Positions 10,282 through 20,749 of a DNA stretch of 42,270 bases are shown here, one piece after another (within the stretch, counting starts at the first letter, position 1; each line of letters begins with the position of its first letter). The notes beneath the pieces were generated by a model that saw only the letters and a program-made list of their open reading frames with translations, searched no databases and had not been told where the DNA came from. Where the stretch lies: assembly GCA_022496205.1 (NCBI GenBank), contig WTXD01000117.1, positions 1-42,270 on the forward strand, read 5' to 3'. This stretch comes from Gloeopeniophorella convolvens. Taxonomy: Eukaryota; Basidiomycota; Agaricomycetes; Russulales. The translations under genes were made by a program, and so were the position numbers.

Positions 10282-10907
10282 TGACCGATACGTGCTAGAA
10301 AGGTGAACGGAGGGGGAGCGTAACCTGGATTCGGTCGTCTTGAACCGTAGGTTTAAATACATAGTGCGAGTCCTACTCCGGGACCGCGCCGGTGTCTAAT
10401 CTCGTAGCGTTCCGTTATGCCGCGACGGCCTCTCGCTCGACAGTAAGGTTTAGCTAGGAAACGGCGTATTCACGTATAACGTAGCGGCCTTTGATCGGTC
10501 GCGCGATAACTGCGGACGCGCTAGTTTGGTGCGCGCGCGGCTGCGACAGCCGTTCTTCGTGCGGCGGCGGGACCGCGCGTTTAGCGCGTTCGGCGGAGCG
10601 GCTCGCGTCCTGCGGTTTGATCGCAAACAGGCACCTGCGGATGCGCTAGCGACGCCTGCTAACACAGAGGTGGGAATGACTTATCGTTTCTACGTTGCTG
10701 AGTGGTGCCGACTGCCCATCTGCGGCCTACGCCTGAGATCGACCGAAGGACGACGCGACCACCGACTTGTGCCCCCTTTGGGCCTATTTGTGGTCCATGT
10801 CTCGTCAGTCGAGAGCTCCTAGACGTGCCTAGGACTTTGCACATCAGCTGTTTCGTAGATCGCGAAAACGTACCGTCGTACGCCGTATACGCCGTGCTGG
10901 CGTATCA
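10282..10907 (-). repeat. 5' LTR of Gypsy-1
   Basis: 626 bp, TG...CA, nearly identical to 1-622. The right flank begins ACAGCCTGTTCC, which aligns with ACGGCCCGTTCC upstream of F2. The insertion therefore lies inside a CGGSCCG-type palindrome. The target duplication cannot be checked because the left flank is outside the window. Confidence 0.93.
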
Positions 10908-11754
10908 ACAGCCTGTTCCACCCACATCTAATCATTATCTCAACACATAGATATGAATTAAGCATGTTTGAGCACGCATCAGCCATCTGCATCGATTTCA
11001 CTTGCTTATATCACTCCTCTACTACTGTCCTACTCTACTACTCCATGGCCCATCTCTACAACACTGCTGATGATGTTTTCGGTCCTGGTGAAGATGAACA
11101 AGAAGGCTAGGACCTTGAAAACCCTCTCCCTGCCTCAAATCATCTTGATTGCTCACCTGATCGCTCAGAAGGCAACATACAACAAGAGGATGATGATGAC
11201 TCTCCCTTCAAGCTGACTGAGGCCGATCTAGAGATTCTGCATGAGAATCTGGATGAATATCGAGTCAGCAATGCACCAGACAGAGCTCTTCTAGTCAATC
11301 GTGTTCTAGGTGACCTCATAGCACTGAGAGATGAGGGGGATGACTTTGACAAAGGGGAGGCTCGCACGGTCCGTTCTATGTATCATTTTAGCATTCCCTG
11401 GCTCACCATTGGCTCAGAAAGTCTGCAAGTGGTTTGATAACCGATCTCGCAAAGCCCTAGCTAGATTTATATGTTTCACATGCAAGTGGTCTGCCAGAAA
11501 TGTGTTCTATCAAGAGAACCGTGACAAGATCATGAATCTCACTGAACAGAACTCTGGAGCACCTCCTGGCACTCCAGTCTACTTTGGATACCTGCAGCGT
11601 ACCACCACAGAGCTCATGGTACCTGTGACAGAAGATGAGATGGCTGTGCTTCAGGAAACAGCCAATGAGTGGTCTCTCAGAGGCCCACCTCGTGAGATCC
11701 AGTGTCGGTCAGTCATTTCCATATTGTCCCCTTTACATGGACCGTTCTAACCCC
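10908..11754 (+). repeat. Long direct repeat, copy 1 (partner 41429-42270)
   Basis: About 840 bp align with 41429-42270, covering the upstream region, first exon and first intron start of gene F. Differences are about 17 transitions, a few transversions and single-base indels. In all 17 transitions copy 1 has A or T. Confidence 0.95.
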
Positions 11755-13208
11755 CTGATTGGCCTGTGCAATCTCACAGCCTTGCACTTAAGATGCGAGG
11801 AAGAGTCATCAGAGACTTTCAGGAGCAGCTATATCAATACTATGGTATCAGAACATTTGTCCTCTGCACCTGGACAGATGAGACAAATACCATCAGAGCT
11901 TGTGGGTGAGTGAAATATATTCTTCTATTATCCCTTATATACAATGCTAATTTGGTGATTAGACAAGAGTACAACAAATATAGTCGACTTTAAGAGTATG
12001 ATCAGAGACTAGGAGACAGCCCCATTGTGGAATAGCTGGAAGAGATATTCTCAGAGGTGTTTTGCAAACGGTCCATGTTTATCTGTCTTCAATATCCCTA
12101 TCACTAATATCCCTGCTAGCTATGCATGTTCCGGCACCAGCAGCATCTGGAAAGGCCAATCATGAGCCGATCATGATTGAACTTGATAGAGAAGGATGTC
12201 CTCTGGTTCCAGTGATTGCAGACTATTCTCAGCATCATGCCAAAGTCATTCAGGGTGCTGTAAGAGACTTTCTCACCCTACATCTCAGTGAGTCACCCTT
12301 CACCTTGTTTATTACTCCTTATAACATGATTATAGAGTTTGTCACAGGCCGCAAAAACCTTGCTATTAGCTGGAGTGCCCTTAAGAAAGATCAATTTGCT
12401 TGGCTCCAAGAGGACAGTCTCCCCACAGATCTCCAGCTACAAGATCCATCCAAGATGAGCAAGGATGATGTTCAGCGTCTCCTTGACTACTGATATGAGC
12501 AGGAAGAGGCTGGAATTCAACCTGTAGAGTGGAAGAGCACCTGTCTCCTTCTGAGGGATGAGCCACCTCGTGTCTCTTCCATTCCTAGGCCTGTTCCTTG
12601 TGCCAAAGAACCTGAGGCTCCCCTACCATCACCTCAGCTCCCTCCTGATGTGTTGGAGCCAGATCTTGACCGTCCTAGTATGCATGGCCACTCTTATCCA
12701 TATGAAACATATCTGACATTAATATAGCCACTGGTGGAGGTTCTAGGCACGCACGGCCCGTTCCAACACGCACCTTTGCCCCCTTGCCATCTAGAGCTCG
12801 TGGTGCACCCTTAGGTGCATCTGTGACATTTGCCTCTACTATTGCAGGTGCATCTAAGGCCAATCGAAGCAATGAAGGCTCATCCAACACTCGTGGTGGC
12901 CCATCATCTATCACAGCAGCCACAAGTAGGTCTAAAAGGCGACCCAATGTGGCAGCCATTGAGGAGGATGATGGTGAGCCTGTGGTGCATGAGCGAGGCA
13001 GTGGTGGTGGATCAGTGCCTGCCATGGCACTCTCTACAAGCACAAGTCATCCAAAACGTAACACTATGCTGACTGAAAAGGCTAGGTACAATTCTTCTCC
13101 CTATTCACTATCTTGTGGTACTGACATTGTTCCTTACCCTGTAGCAATTCTGATAGAGGACGAGGAGCAGGCAGAGTTCCCAATGACTTCTTGAGTGGTG
13201 GAGTGTAG
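11045..13208 (+). pseudogene. F1: decayed multi-exon gene with WFxNRxRK motif
   Basis: Exon pieces: 11045-11707, 11780-11905, 11963-12056, 12120 to about 12290, about 12345-12677, 12728-13085 and 13145-13208. They are joined by GT-AG introns of 50-75 nt. The N-terminus is acidic (LTEADLEILHENLDEYR), then comes KWFDNRSRK, which resembles the WFxNRRxK recognition helix of homeodomains. Next is a basic segment and a conserved tail. The C-terminal part is Ser/Gly/Pro-rich. Breaks: TAG at 11108-11110 where F2 has TGG, TAG at 12010-12012, TGA at 12491-12493 (both probably former TGG), an extra C near 11391 and a phase mismatch at the 12057-12119 intron. I do not recognise a named family; nuclear or DNA binding is a guess from one motif. 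Several introns carry the CGGWCCG-type palindrome. Confidence 0.7.
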
Positions 13209-13534
13209 TTTCTAGGTTATACTGCGTTGCCTAGGTAGTTTTTATTTATTGTGTACCTAGGTTGTTGATGTTTAAGGTGTACTGGTATGATCATAGTTTT
13301 TGCACGGACCGTTTTATACATGGTCCAATCCAGAAACGGTCCATGCATATGTAGTGTAAGTACTCCATATCCATTGATTTTAAATGACTTATATGAGTAC
13401 TCCTTGCACAGTCCGTTCTATAGTGCTTGCACGGTCCGTGTTTCTGCATTGTATGCATTCAGAGTACACTACATAGTATCTAGTGTATTATGGTTACACT
13501 CACCCATCTTGATTTATCACTCATCATCTGATTT
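13209..13534. other. Intergenic, palindrome-rich, part of a local direct repeat
   Basis: No gene seen. Exact palindrome cores lie at 13305 and 13432, with decayed variants at about 13318, 13334 and 13405. The stretch 13335-13575 resembles 13988-14230 in the same orientation, so a unit of about 240 bp is repeated some 650 bp apart. Confidence 0.65.
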
Positions 13535-14077
13535 ATGTGTATGGTGGACAACCTTGCAGTCACTTGATGTATCTAGTCCTTTGCATCTAGTACACTTATT
13601 ATATTCCATTGTATATTAGTCTTCACAACTAGTCTAATATTCTTGTAGTGTATATTACACTCCCCAATGGACATGCTTTATCTCTGGCTCCTTTTCATAT
13701 TGAAGGACTTTGCAGAGTGTATTCTTAGTTTGAGAGCATATCTTACTTGTAGATAAAGATATGTCTTATGATGCTTGAGACCTGGATAATCAAAGCCATC
13801 TGAGTATAGCCATCACAACAGCTTGATTGATGCAGTCCTGTCTACTCTGTATACCTAGCACAACAGGTTATGGATGAGTAGTTCAGTTAGATATTACCTA
13901 GACTGCCTGCACAGTCTGATCTGTGCATAGTCTATTCTCTAACATGATCTAATCTGTTCATTAATCATTCTAAACATGGACCGTTCCATGCACAGACCGT
14001 GCACATGTAGAGTAACTGAACTATATATACAGATTTTAAATGATTTGTTTATAGGGCCTTTGCACGGTCCGTTCGAT
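13302..14077. repeat. CGGWCCG palindromes, left cluster
   Basis: Exact cores at 13305, 13432 and 14065; another at 11367 upstream in F1. One- or two-step variants at 13318, 13334, 13405, 13974 and 13990 differ by C-to-T or G-to-A. Consensus GCACGGWCCGTKC. Confidence 0.85.
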
Positions 14078-14525
14078 AGCACTTGCACAGTCCATGTTTT
14101 TGCCTTGTATGCACTCAGAGTACACTACATAGTATGTAATGTAACATGGTAACACTCATTTATCTTGAGTTACTACTCACCACCTGAGTTATGTGTATAG
14201 TGGGGGTCCTTGGAATCATCTGATGTATCTACTCAGTATACTGAAGTACTTATGTGTTTATCACTCAATGAATACTTGGATACTCCTTGGATACTACTCA
14301 AACATTCTCTGAACACTCCTTAGATACTTCATTTTAGGTTTTCCTAGTCATGGCTGCACTCAAAACGATGTTTACATGGACCGTTTTGGCCGATGGTCGG
14401 CCGACCCATGAGCCATGTGCAGAAATGGTCCGGTCGGCCAATGTCGGCTGGCCATGAGTCATATGTAGAATCTTCGGTCAGGCCGTTCCATAACTGATAT
14501 AGCCGGTCTTGGTCCATATGTGTTT
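13535..14525 (+). repeat. Inverted repeat, left arm (partner 31926-32945)
   Basis: This stretch is the imperfect reverse complement of 31926-32945. Shared blocks include GTGGACAACC at the outer end, TCCCCAATGGACAT, TACACTACATAGTAT and GGTCTTGGTCCATATGTG at the inner end. It contains palindrome cores and variants. The inner end cuts straight into Copia RNase H. Confidence 0.85.
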
Positions 14526-15782
14526 TGCTTGTGCGAAGACCAAGAGATTGCACCATTGCATAGCAAGAATACATAACCAGACATAGAGTGGTAATCGTCT
14601 GGCTGGTCTGTCCGAGAGGAGTCAGAGTAGCTGCTAAGCCAACTCTTCGATATGCCATTATAGCATAGTGCATAGTCTGCAGTACCATTAAGATATGCCA
14701 TAACATATTTTGCTAGTCTTATATGGTCTTTAGAGGGATTTGTGGCATATTGCGCCAGTCTTCCCACTGCAAAAGAGACATCTAGACGCATTCTGAGTTA
14801 TGCGTATAGCAAACTGCCGATCAAAGACTGGAAGTATCCTCGTTCCACAATAGTTGCTTCACCTGTATATTTTACAAGGTGCATGTCAGCACCGGCTGGC
14901 AAGGGAGTTGCAGGTGTTTTTGCGCTCTGCAAGTCAAACTGAGCAACTTTACTCAAGATATAACCAGTTTGATCAATCTCGATGTGCCTTCCGGAACAAT
15001 TGCGAGTGATGCGAATGCCCAGGTATGACTGGATTTCTCCCACATCTGTCATTTCATAGCACTTGCTCAACAGGGTTTTCAATCTTGATGACTTCTACAA
15101 GAGAATTCCCCATAAGTGTGATATTGTCCACATAGAGTATAATGACAACATATAACTTTGTGCCATTCTCTGAGCAACAGAGCACATATACTCCTGCATT
15201 GGAGTAAGTCCGCTTAAAGCCGAGTTCCACCAGAACTCCATGGAACTGCAAGTTCCGTGCACGAGAGGCTTGTTTGAGACCATAGATGGCCTTTAATAGG
15301 TGACAGACTTTGCCCTCCTGTCCTACGATGACGAAACCATGAGGCTGCTCCATATAGATTTCCTCATCCAGTTCCCCATGAAGGAATGCCAACTTGACGT
15401 CCATCTGGTGTATTTCCCAATCTTCCTGCACGGCCAACGCAAGGAGAAGTCTAAGAGACTTAAACCGGGCAACTGGAGAAAATGTTTCATCGTAATCAAT
15501 CCCAGGGACTTGTGTAAATCCCTTTGTGACCAACTGAGCTCTATAGCAACCATCCACCTTGAGCTTAAAGACCCATTTTGATTTTACTGTCTTGCAACCA
15601 GCAGGGAGATCAACTAACTCCCAAGTACTATTTTTAGAGAGTGCATCCATTTCATATTGAAATGCCTCTAGCCACTCTTGCACATTTGCAGACTGCATTG
15701 ATTCTGCAAAAGTTACAGGGTCTGCGCAATTGCAACCGCAAGTAACTGTAGAGTTCCGAGTCTTCCGGTTCTCAGATTCCAA
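14526..15782 (-). pseudogene. pol: Copia RT and partial RNase H
   Basis: RT reads in pieces (15782 to about 15054, then 15082-14798). Typical Copia blocks are WELVDLP, KSKWVFKLK, DYDETFSPV, HQMDVKLAFLHGEL and AIYGLKQ. The active site is YVDN at about 15123-15134 in place of YVDD. RNase H follows at 14791-14526 with the block SGYVFLLCNGAISWSS, and breaks off at the junction with the inverted repeat. A frameshift separates the first and second RT pieces, and another separates RT from RNase H. Not functional as read. Confidence 0.88.
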
Positions 15783-16855
15783 GCAGCATTATTAGGGTTA
15801 GCATAGTGTGGATTAGGCCTGCTAACTCTAGTGCTGTGCCAAACTCCAGCAATCTTCTGAAGAATGTCCTGCCATGTGGCCATGTCCCCCTCTGGTTCAG
15901 GAGTGGGGGAAGGACGTCTAGAAGGAGTGGGAGTTTCGGGAGGGGAAGACTCTTCTTCCAGATTGGCAAGTTCTCTTCCGACTGGAACTCTTGTAGGGGT
16001 AAATGGTGCGCTGCATGGTCGAGTGGGTGGTGTTACAAATGCTGATGGGTCTTGTTTCTGCTCCTTCTTTGGTGTAGAAGGTGGAGAGGGAGCAGGTGGT
16101 GGTACTGGTGGCGTGAGAGGCCTTGCGTTTTGTGCCTCCACTACAGCCAGGATGACGTAGGGAACCTCTACATAAAAAGGTTCAAAGGGTGGTGGGACAT
16201 CTGTGGCAGGTGCTGGCTCAACAGCCTGCCTGAAAGGGAAGACAGTTTCGTCAAATATCATATCACAAGATACTACGACTGAGTGGGTATGCCCATTCCA
16301 AAGCCAGTATCCTTTACTACTAGGCTCATACCTGATGAACATTGCTAGGAATGCCTTAGCAACTAGCTTCTTCCGTTCATCCTTAGGGACATGTACATAT
16401 GCCCTGCATCTAAAAATGCAGAAGTATGAGACATCTGAGGGGTGACTAAGTCCCCAGAGCTCAACAGGTGTGCGCCATTGCAGACATCTGATAGGGGAAC
16501 AGTTGTAGACATGTACCACAGTTGCTACTGCATATTCCCAAAAGCTGTTGGAAAGACCACTTGCATGAAGCATTGCGAGTGCCTTGTCCATGATTGTGTG
16601 ATTGAATTGCTTAGCTCTACCATTTTGCTGCGATGAGTGAGGCATCATGGTATAGTGCTCTATCCCCCTCTGCTTCAGCAAGTCCTCAATGGTACCATTC
16701 ATGTATTCTCTACCTCGGTCGGAGTGTAGCACCTTGAGTTTACTAGATGTTTGGGTTTCCCCCCATGCTAAGTACTCAGTAAGGGCTTTACTGGATCCAT
16801 TCTTGGTTTTAAGGTAGTACACTACAGTGTGACTACTGTAGTCATCTATGAACAT
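15713..16855 (-). pseudogene. pol: Copia integrase core and linker
   Basis: The frame starts inside the catalytic core at FIDDYSSHTVVY (first Asp). It continues with LHSDRGREY (second Asp) and QQNGRAKQFN, where the third catalytic residue Glu is Lys (codon at 16610-16612). The conserved CRAYVHVPKDERKKL and GYWLWN blocks follow, then a Pro-rich linker to RT. The upstream part of the core, around 16856-16960, is in broken frames. Confidence 0.88.
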
Positions 16856-16959
16856 TGTGATGTACCAGTGACATTGGAGAGACTACATCTGCATCTTTCC
16901 TACAAGGTCTGTATGAACAACCTCAAAGGGACAAGTTGCCCTTTTGTAGGAACTGGGGA

Positions 16960-17500
16960 ACTCCTATCTGTGTGACTTGCTGAGTTGACAGCCAACACAG
17001 GGAGTTGCAGGGGCTTCTAAGGCACTATCCACAGTAAAGCCAGTAACTGCAGGCTCTACATAGTGTTCCAGGGTACCATATGCTAGGTGACCCATCTACT
17101 GATGCCAGACTTCATAGCTTGCACTATCCTGTACATGCATGCTAAGGGACCACACTTGAGAATCCAACCAATACAAGTTGTTCTCTAGGTACCCTTTTGC
17201 AATGCAACACTGCTTGGCAGCAATTTGAAAGCCACGGTCTCCAAAAGATACAGTTGTGCCAAGTTGCGTGAGTGCTCTGGTTGACAGGAAGCAACCTGCA
17301 ACACCTGAAACATGCAGTACATGTGACAATGTGATCTTTTCTTCCAGAGTCTGCAAGACAACGGTGCCATAGCCAACTTAGTGAACTGATGACTTATCCC
17401 CTAGGCTAATGCTGCCTGCTGATAGGGTATAATCTTTGAAGTTAGAACAGTGTGGCGTAATATGGTGTGTGGCACTAGAGTCCATCATCTAGTGGGAGGA
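16960..17500 (-). pseudogene. Copia protease remnant and GAG-pre-integrase domain
   Basis: The protease site reads MMDSSATHH at about 17464-17490, where Copia has DSGATHH. The Gly-to-Ser change is at 17474-17476. Downstream, LSHVLHVSGVAGCFLS, the conserved GHLAYG and CVGCQLSKSH mark the GAG-pre-integrase zinc domain. Stops interrupt several places. Confidence 0.78.
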
Positions 17501-17608
17501 AACCAATGAGTAAAGGGAAACTCCAACTTCTGATTCCACATCTGAGATATGTGCAGAAGTATCTACAGCGGCAAGTACGTTGGCCGCTTTGTTGGAGTTC
17601 CCTCCAGT

Positions 17609-18454
17609 TCACCCTGAGTTCCTAGTAGTTCCGGAAGTTCCAGAACTCTGTCTCTTCTCTTCCTCCTTCTTCTCACGATGCTTCTTCTTCAGGTCCTCCT
17701 TTTTCTTGCGGCAAGTGTCGGCTTTGTGGCCTTTCTTATGACAGTAGAAGCATTCCCCATCAAAGGGTCCCACTTTCTTGCTGAAAGAAAACTTTCTGGT
17801 GGCATTGAGTGCACCACCAGCAGGACCTTCCCTGATCTCTTCAGTGTTTCGGATCAGGGGCTCAATATCTTTAAGCATGAAAGTCTTGGGGTCATGAGTT
17901 GCCAAGAGGACATCTTGAGTCCCCTGGTACTTGGTACCACCAAGAGCGTCGACAAGGGTGAGGCAAACCTCGAGTTCCAACTTGCCAAGGCCAACTTCCG
18001 CAAGTTGCTTGCGTAACTCTTTCAGATGCCTGATCTGCAGACCGAGGGGTTGGGAGTCATCAATGTGCCACACATTGAACTCGCACCACAAGTTTCAGCC
18101 TCTCATGACTATGTTGCCACCATAGAGGACGTGCAACTGGTCATATTTCTCCTTGACCAAGGGAAACTTGACATCCCAGTCGTTGGCATCAGTTCCAGAA
18201 GGGGGAGAGATATGAACAAGGAGGATGGCGCAATCATTCATGCCAAGGGCAGATAGGAACTTTTGGTTCCATGCCACCCAGTTTGTCTCTTTCAGCTCTA
18301 GAATGCACAGGAAAGAGGGCATGACGAAGGCAAAGTTTTGCTGATGAATGGTGGCAACATTTTGGGAAATGGATGTGGTGCCAGTTGTGCCTTGCACTGG
18401 TGGAAGAGGAGTGTTCTCCTGGACTGGGGTGGCGTTGCCTGACGGACTTGGCAT
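17609..18454 (-). pseudogene. gag: Copia gag
   Basis: The ATG at 18454 begins a Ser/Pro/Thr-rich start followed by the conserved NWVAWNQKFLSALG block. A frame break near 18093 leads to the second half, 18091-17609. That half holds a UBN2/Gag-like helical region and a CCHC knuckle, CFYCHKKGHKADTC, followed by a very Lys/Glu-rich tail. Gag forms the particle shell and binds RNA. Confidence 0.82.
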
Positions 18455-18572
18455 AGTTGCAATGATTTACACTGTTGTTGCAGAGCAGTCAGCAACAGGT
18501 GTTGCTGGTAGCAAGAATAGTTGCAGTTGTAGTGTAACCCCCTTGCCTGTGAACTTGTACCTCTGATCCAAT

Positions 18573-19790
18573 TGGATCAGTCTCTAGAGCCCTTTAGTGT
18601 GACTTGATATAGTACAATTTGTAACTAATCCACCGTAGAAGTGAGCCACCCGGCATGACCATAGAGACAGCATTGAAATAGCCCATCTGTGCACTATGAG
18701 GGAACTTCTACTTAAGCCCTAGATGATTGGGGCAAAAGATAAGGGGGTCCAATTTGTTCATCATGCATGGCGCTCTGTTTCCCAATAGTCATAAAGACCT
18801 GGTACTGACACAAAAATCATACAAGAGCAGAACTATGAGGCTCATCCCTATGTACTACTGTAAGTAGGGTAGTGCAGTTGTAATAGACACAAGGTCTAGG
18901 GTGGTGTTCCCTGCCTTGTTATACACCTAAACTGCTCCCACTGAAGGGCAGACAGCCAACCATTCACTAGCCAAATAGCATCACAAGGGGCTTCCCCCCT
19001 GCTTGTCTAAGGGGCATAAGGCCGCTCTTCTAGCTCCACCGACAGCGGCTAACTACTGCACACTGCTGGGGTTTCCCTAGGAACAAGTATAGTACTGGTA
19101 TAGTATAGATATGTACAGAGACCATGATGCACATGGTGGGATGGAGAAGCTTACAGTGGTTCTACCATGCCTAGCTCCTTTCTACACGCTCATATGAAAG
19201 CCATCAAGGCCCAAGTGCTAGGCACAGCCCCTATGCCTCACATAGGTGCTGACAGGGTTAACACCTTGCCACTGAGGAGGATACTCACAATGGGAGTTGC
19301 GAGTGCAGAAGTAAGACTTGCTAAAAAGTTAAAGGCTAGGGCTCATAACCTGTTGAAGTGCAGCAGAAACAGGGTGCCAACTAGACAAGCAAGAGCAAAG
19401 CTCAGTCAGTGAAGTCAACAGACTTAATGTCATTGGCGCAATACCTAGGCAAGCAAGAGCAAAGCTAAAGTAACTAGGTAAGCGCAAGTCTGAAAGTACT
19501 GGAAGTAAAGTACTTGCCTCAGTCAGTGAAGTCAACAGACTGAGGCTACAAGGGCAAAAACAGTGTCCTTTATATACACAAAAGGAGTGTGGTTTGCATG
19601 TGATAAACAATAGCAACATGTGATAACCAGAGACCCATGTGAAAGCAGAACTAAAGTGGGTCAACCAGAACTGCAGGTGGGTCAACCGGAACTACATGTG
19701 GGTCATGGAAGAGTCTGGAAGAATCTAGAACAGGAACGAAAGTAGGTATAGCCTTAGAGGCTTGAACAAAATGATGTCATATACATTGTA
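18573..19790 (-). repeat. Probable Copia 5' LTR and upstream promoter
   Basis: On the minus strand, CTGATCCA is followed by AT and TGGATCAGAGGT, which resembles the usual LTR end and initiator-tRNA-type PBS. A TATATAAAGG box on the minus strand at about 19571-19582 fits an LTR promoter. Short internal repeats (CAAGCAAGAGCAAAGCT; GTCAGTGAAGTCAACAGACT) occur at 19380-19550. The outer end is not defined because there is no second LTR. Confidence 0.5.
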
Positions 19791-20032
19791 GATCAGATAG
19801 CTCGCAGATCACCGAGTCCTTTATCTAATCTAATTAGAGACGTCCTTCCTATCCTGAGTCCTGTCCATCTCAACATCCACCCTGTCTTTCATAACTCGCT
19901 CATTTCCCCATACAAAGAAACCACTGCTCATAGGCCTAACTACTTGATGCCACCACCGGAAATCATTAACGATGAAGAAGGACACTACGAGATTGAAACA
20001 GTTATCAAGAGTCAACCCACCAGAAACCAATG
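19791..20032 (+). pseudogene. Gypsy integrase C-terminus with chromodomain start (fragment)
   Basis: The frame reads IHPVFHNSLISPYKET, then PPPEIINDEEGHYEIETVIKS. These are the end of a Gypsy integrase and the start of a chromodomain. A TGA at 20030-20032 and the LTR at 20036 end it. It is a leftover of another element, cut on the left near the Copia LTR. Confidence 0.75.
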
Positions 20033-20035
20033 AGG

Positions 20036-20689
20036 TGTCACGAACACTAGGGCTTCAAGGAGGTCGAACTGCTCAGAACACTAGAGCAAACCCAGCCCTA
20101 CCAGTAAACACCCTACGCGTCGCTCACAATGCGACGCGTACCACTCACATTGTGACTACAAGTCGAAATGCATCACGTGACCCTTCACCCCCATTCCTCG
20201 CCCTACTTCCTAATGGCCAATTAACCCTGGAATACCCCCAAGATCCCGGACCAGGGATCTCTCAGAATGGCCATATTACTCGTCCTAAAGTAACCAAAAC
20301 CTTGATCAAGGTGAAATGCTTCACGCATCCTCTTTGGGACTCTGATCATCAGGAACTCCATGGGGCCTCAAGCCCCACTCTGCGATGGAATCTAAGAAGC
20401 ATATCAGAGAGGAGAGGTTATGAGGAATCCCCTCTGGAATCCCCATCAGTAATTAGACCAGATTCGTCTAGGGGATCTCCAGTAGTATATAAGACCCCCA
20501 TGTATCACCCAGTGGTCCTCAGACTGTCCATCTATGGCACTCTCCTCTATACCTAGCACTGCAATAGCACTGTTAGTGTGTTCCCCCTTGTTCCTGCAAT
20601 ACTTGCAGCTCATCTTCTGCTTCCCCTTTGTGATGCTCTCCAAACCTCTACTATCCTCTCTGCGCGCACTCCGCGAGTGAGTCCTGACA
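20036..20689 (+). repeat. Gypsy-2 5' LTR
   Basis: 654 bp, TGTCACGAAC...CCTGACA, with the inverted termini TGTCA/TGACA. It matches the reverse complement of 24879-25533. The TATA box TATATAAG lies at about 20488-20495. The left flank TGAGG does not match the right flank, as expected for a 5' LTR of a longer element. Confidence 0.85.
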
Positions 20690-20749
20690 TTTGGACAGTC
20701 TCTTACACCCTCTGATCAGCTGCGACTCTAGTGTCTTACTTTGGAATCA

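Larger units (their letters stand above)
1..10907 (-). mobile_element. Gypsy-1: near full-length Ty3/Gypsy LTR retrotransposon
   Basis: The sequence shows two LTRs (1-622 and 10282-10907) in direct orientation. Between them, gag, protease and RT-RNase H-integrase are encoded on the minus strand, so the right LTR is the 5' LTR. The window starts two bases inside the left LTR, because the right copy begins TGACCGATA and the left begins ACCGATA. The order gag-PR-RT-RH-IN is that of Ty3/Gypsy. The element is visibly more GC-rich than the rest of the window. It has an extra antisense gene between pol and the 3' LTR. The LTRs differ by only about three substitutions and two one-base indels, which implies a recent insertion, yet the coding part is broken in several places. 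Either it moved in trans or some breaks are assembly errors. The right flank matches the sequence upstream of F2, so the element landed beside gene F1. Confidence 0.93.
14526..19790 (-). mobile_element. Copia element, 3'-truncated and decayed
   Basis: On the minus strand the order is gag, protease, integrase, RT, RNase H, which is the Ty1/Copia order. The 5' LTR lies around 18573-19790. The 3' end stops inside RNase H at the inner edge of the left inverted repeat arm, so the 3' LTR is missing. There are many stops and frameshifts. All three catalytic centres are altered (DSSA protease, YVDN RT, integrase Glu to Lys). Confidence 0.88.

Noticed and set aside
13260..14400. CRISPR-like array from the regularly seen palindromes
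   Set aside because: Spacing is irregular, the units are palindromic and decayed, and the genome is eukaryotic.
14395..14425. GGTCGGCCGACC-type palindrome and TGGTCCGG near the left arm end
   Set aside because: The core is not CGGWCCG, so it was left out of the count.
20100..20160. Hairpin with ACGCGTCGC and GCGACGCGT as an RNA gene
   Set aside because: It lies inside the Gypsy-2 LTR and is repeated in the solo LTR; no tRNA or known RNA fold fits.
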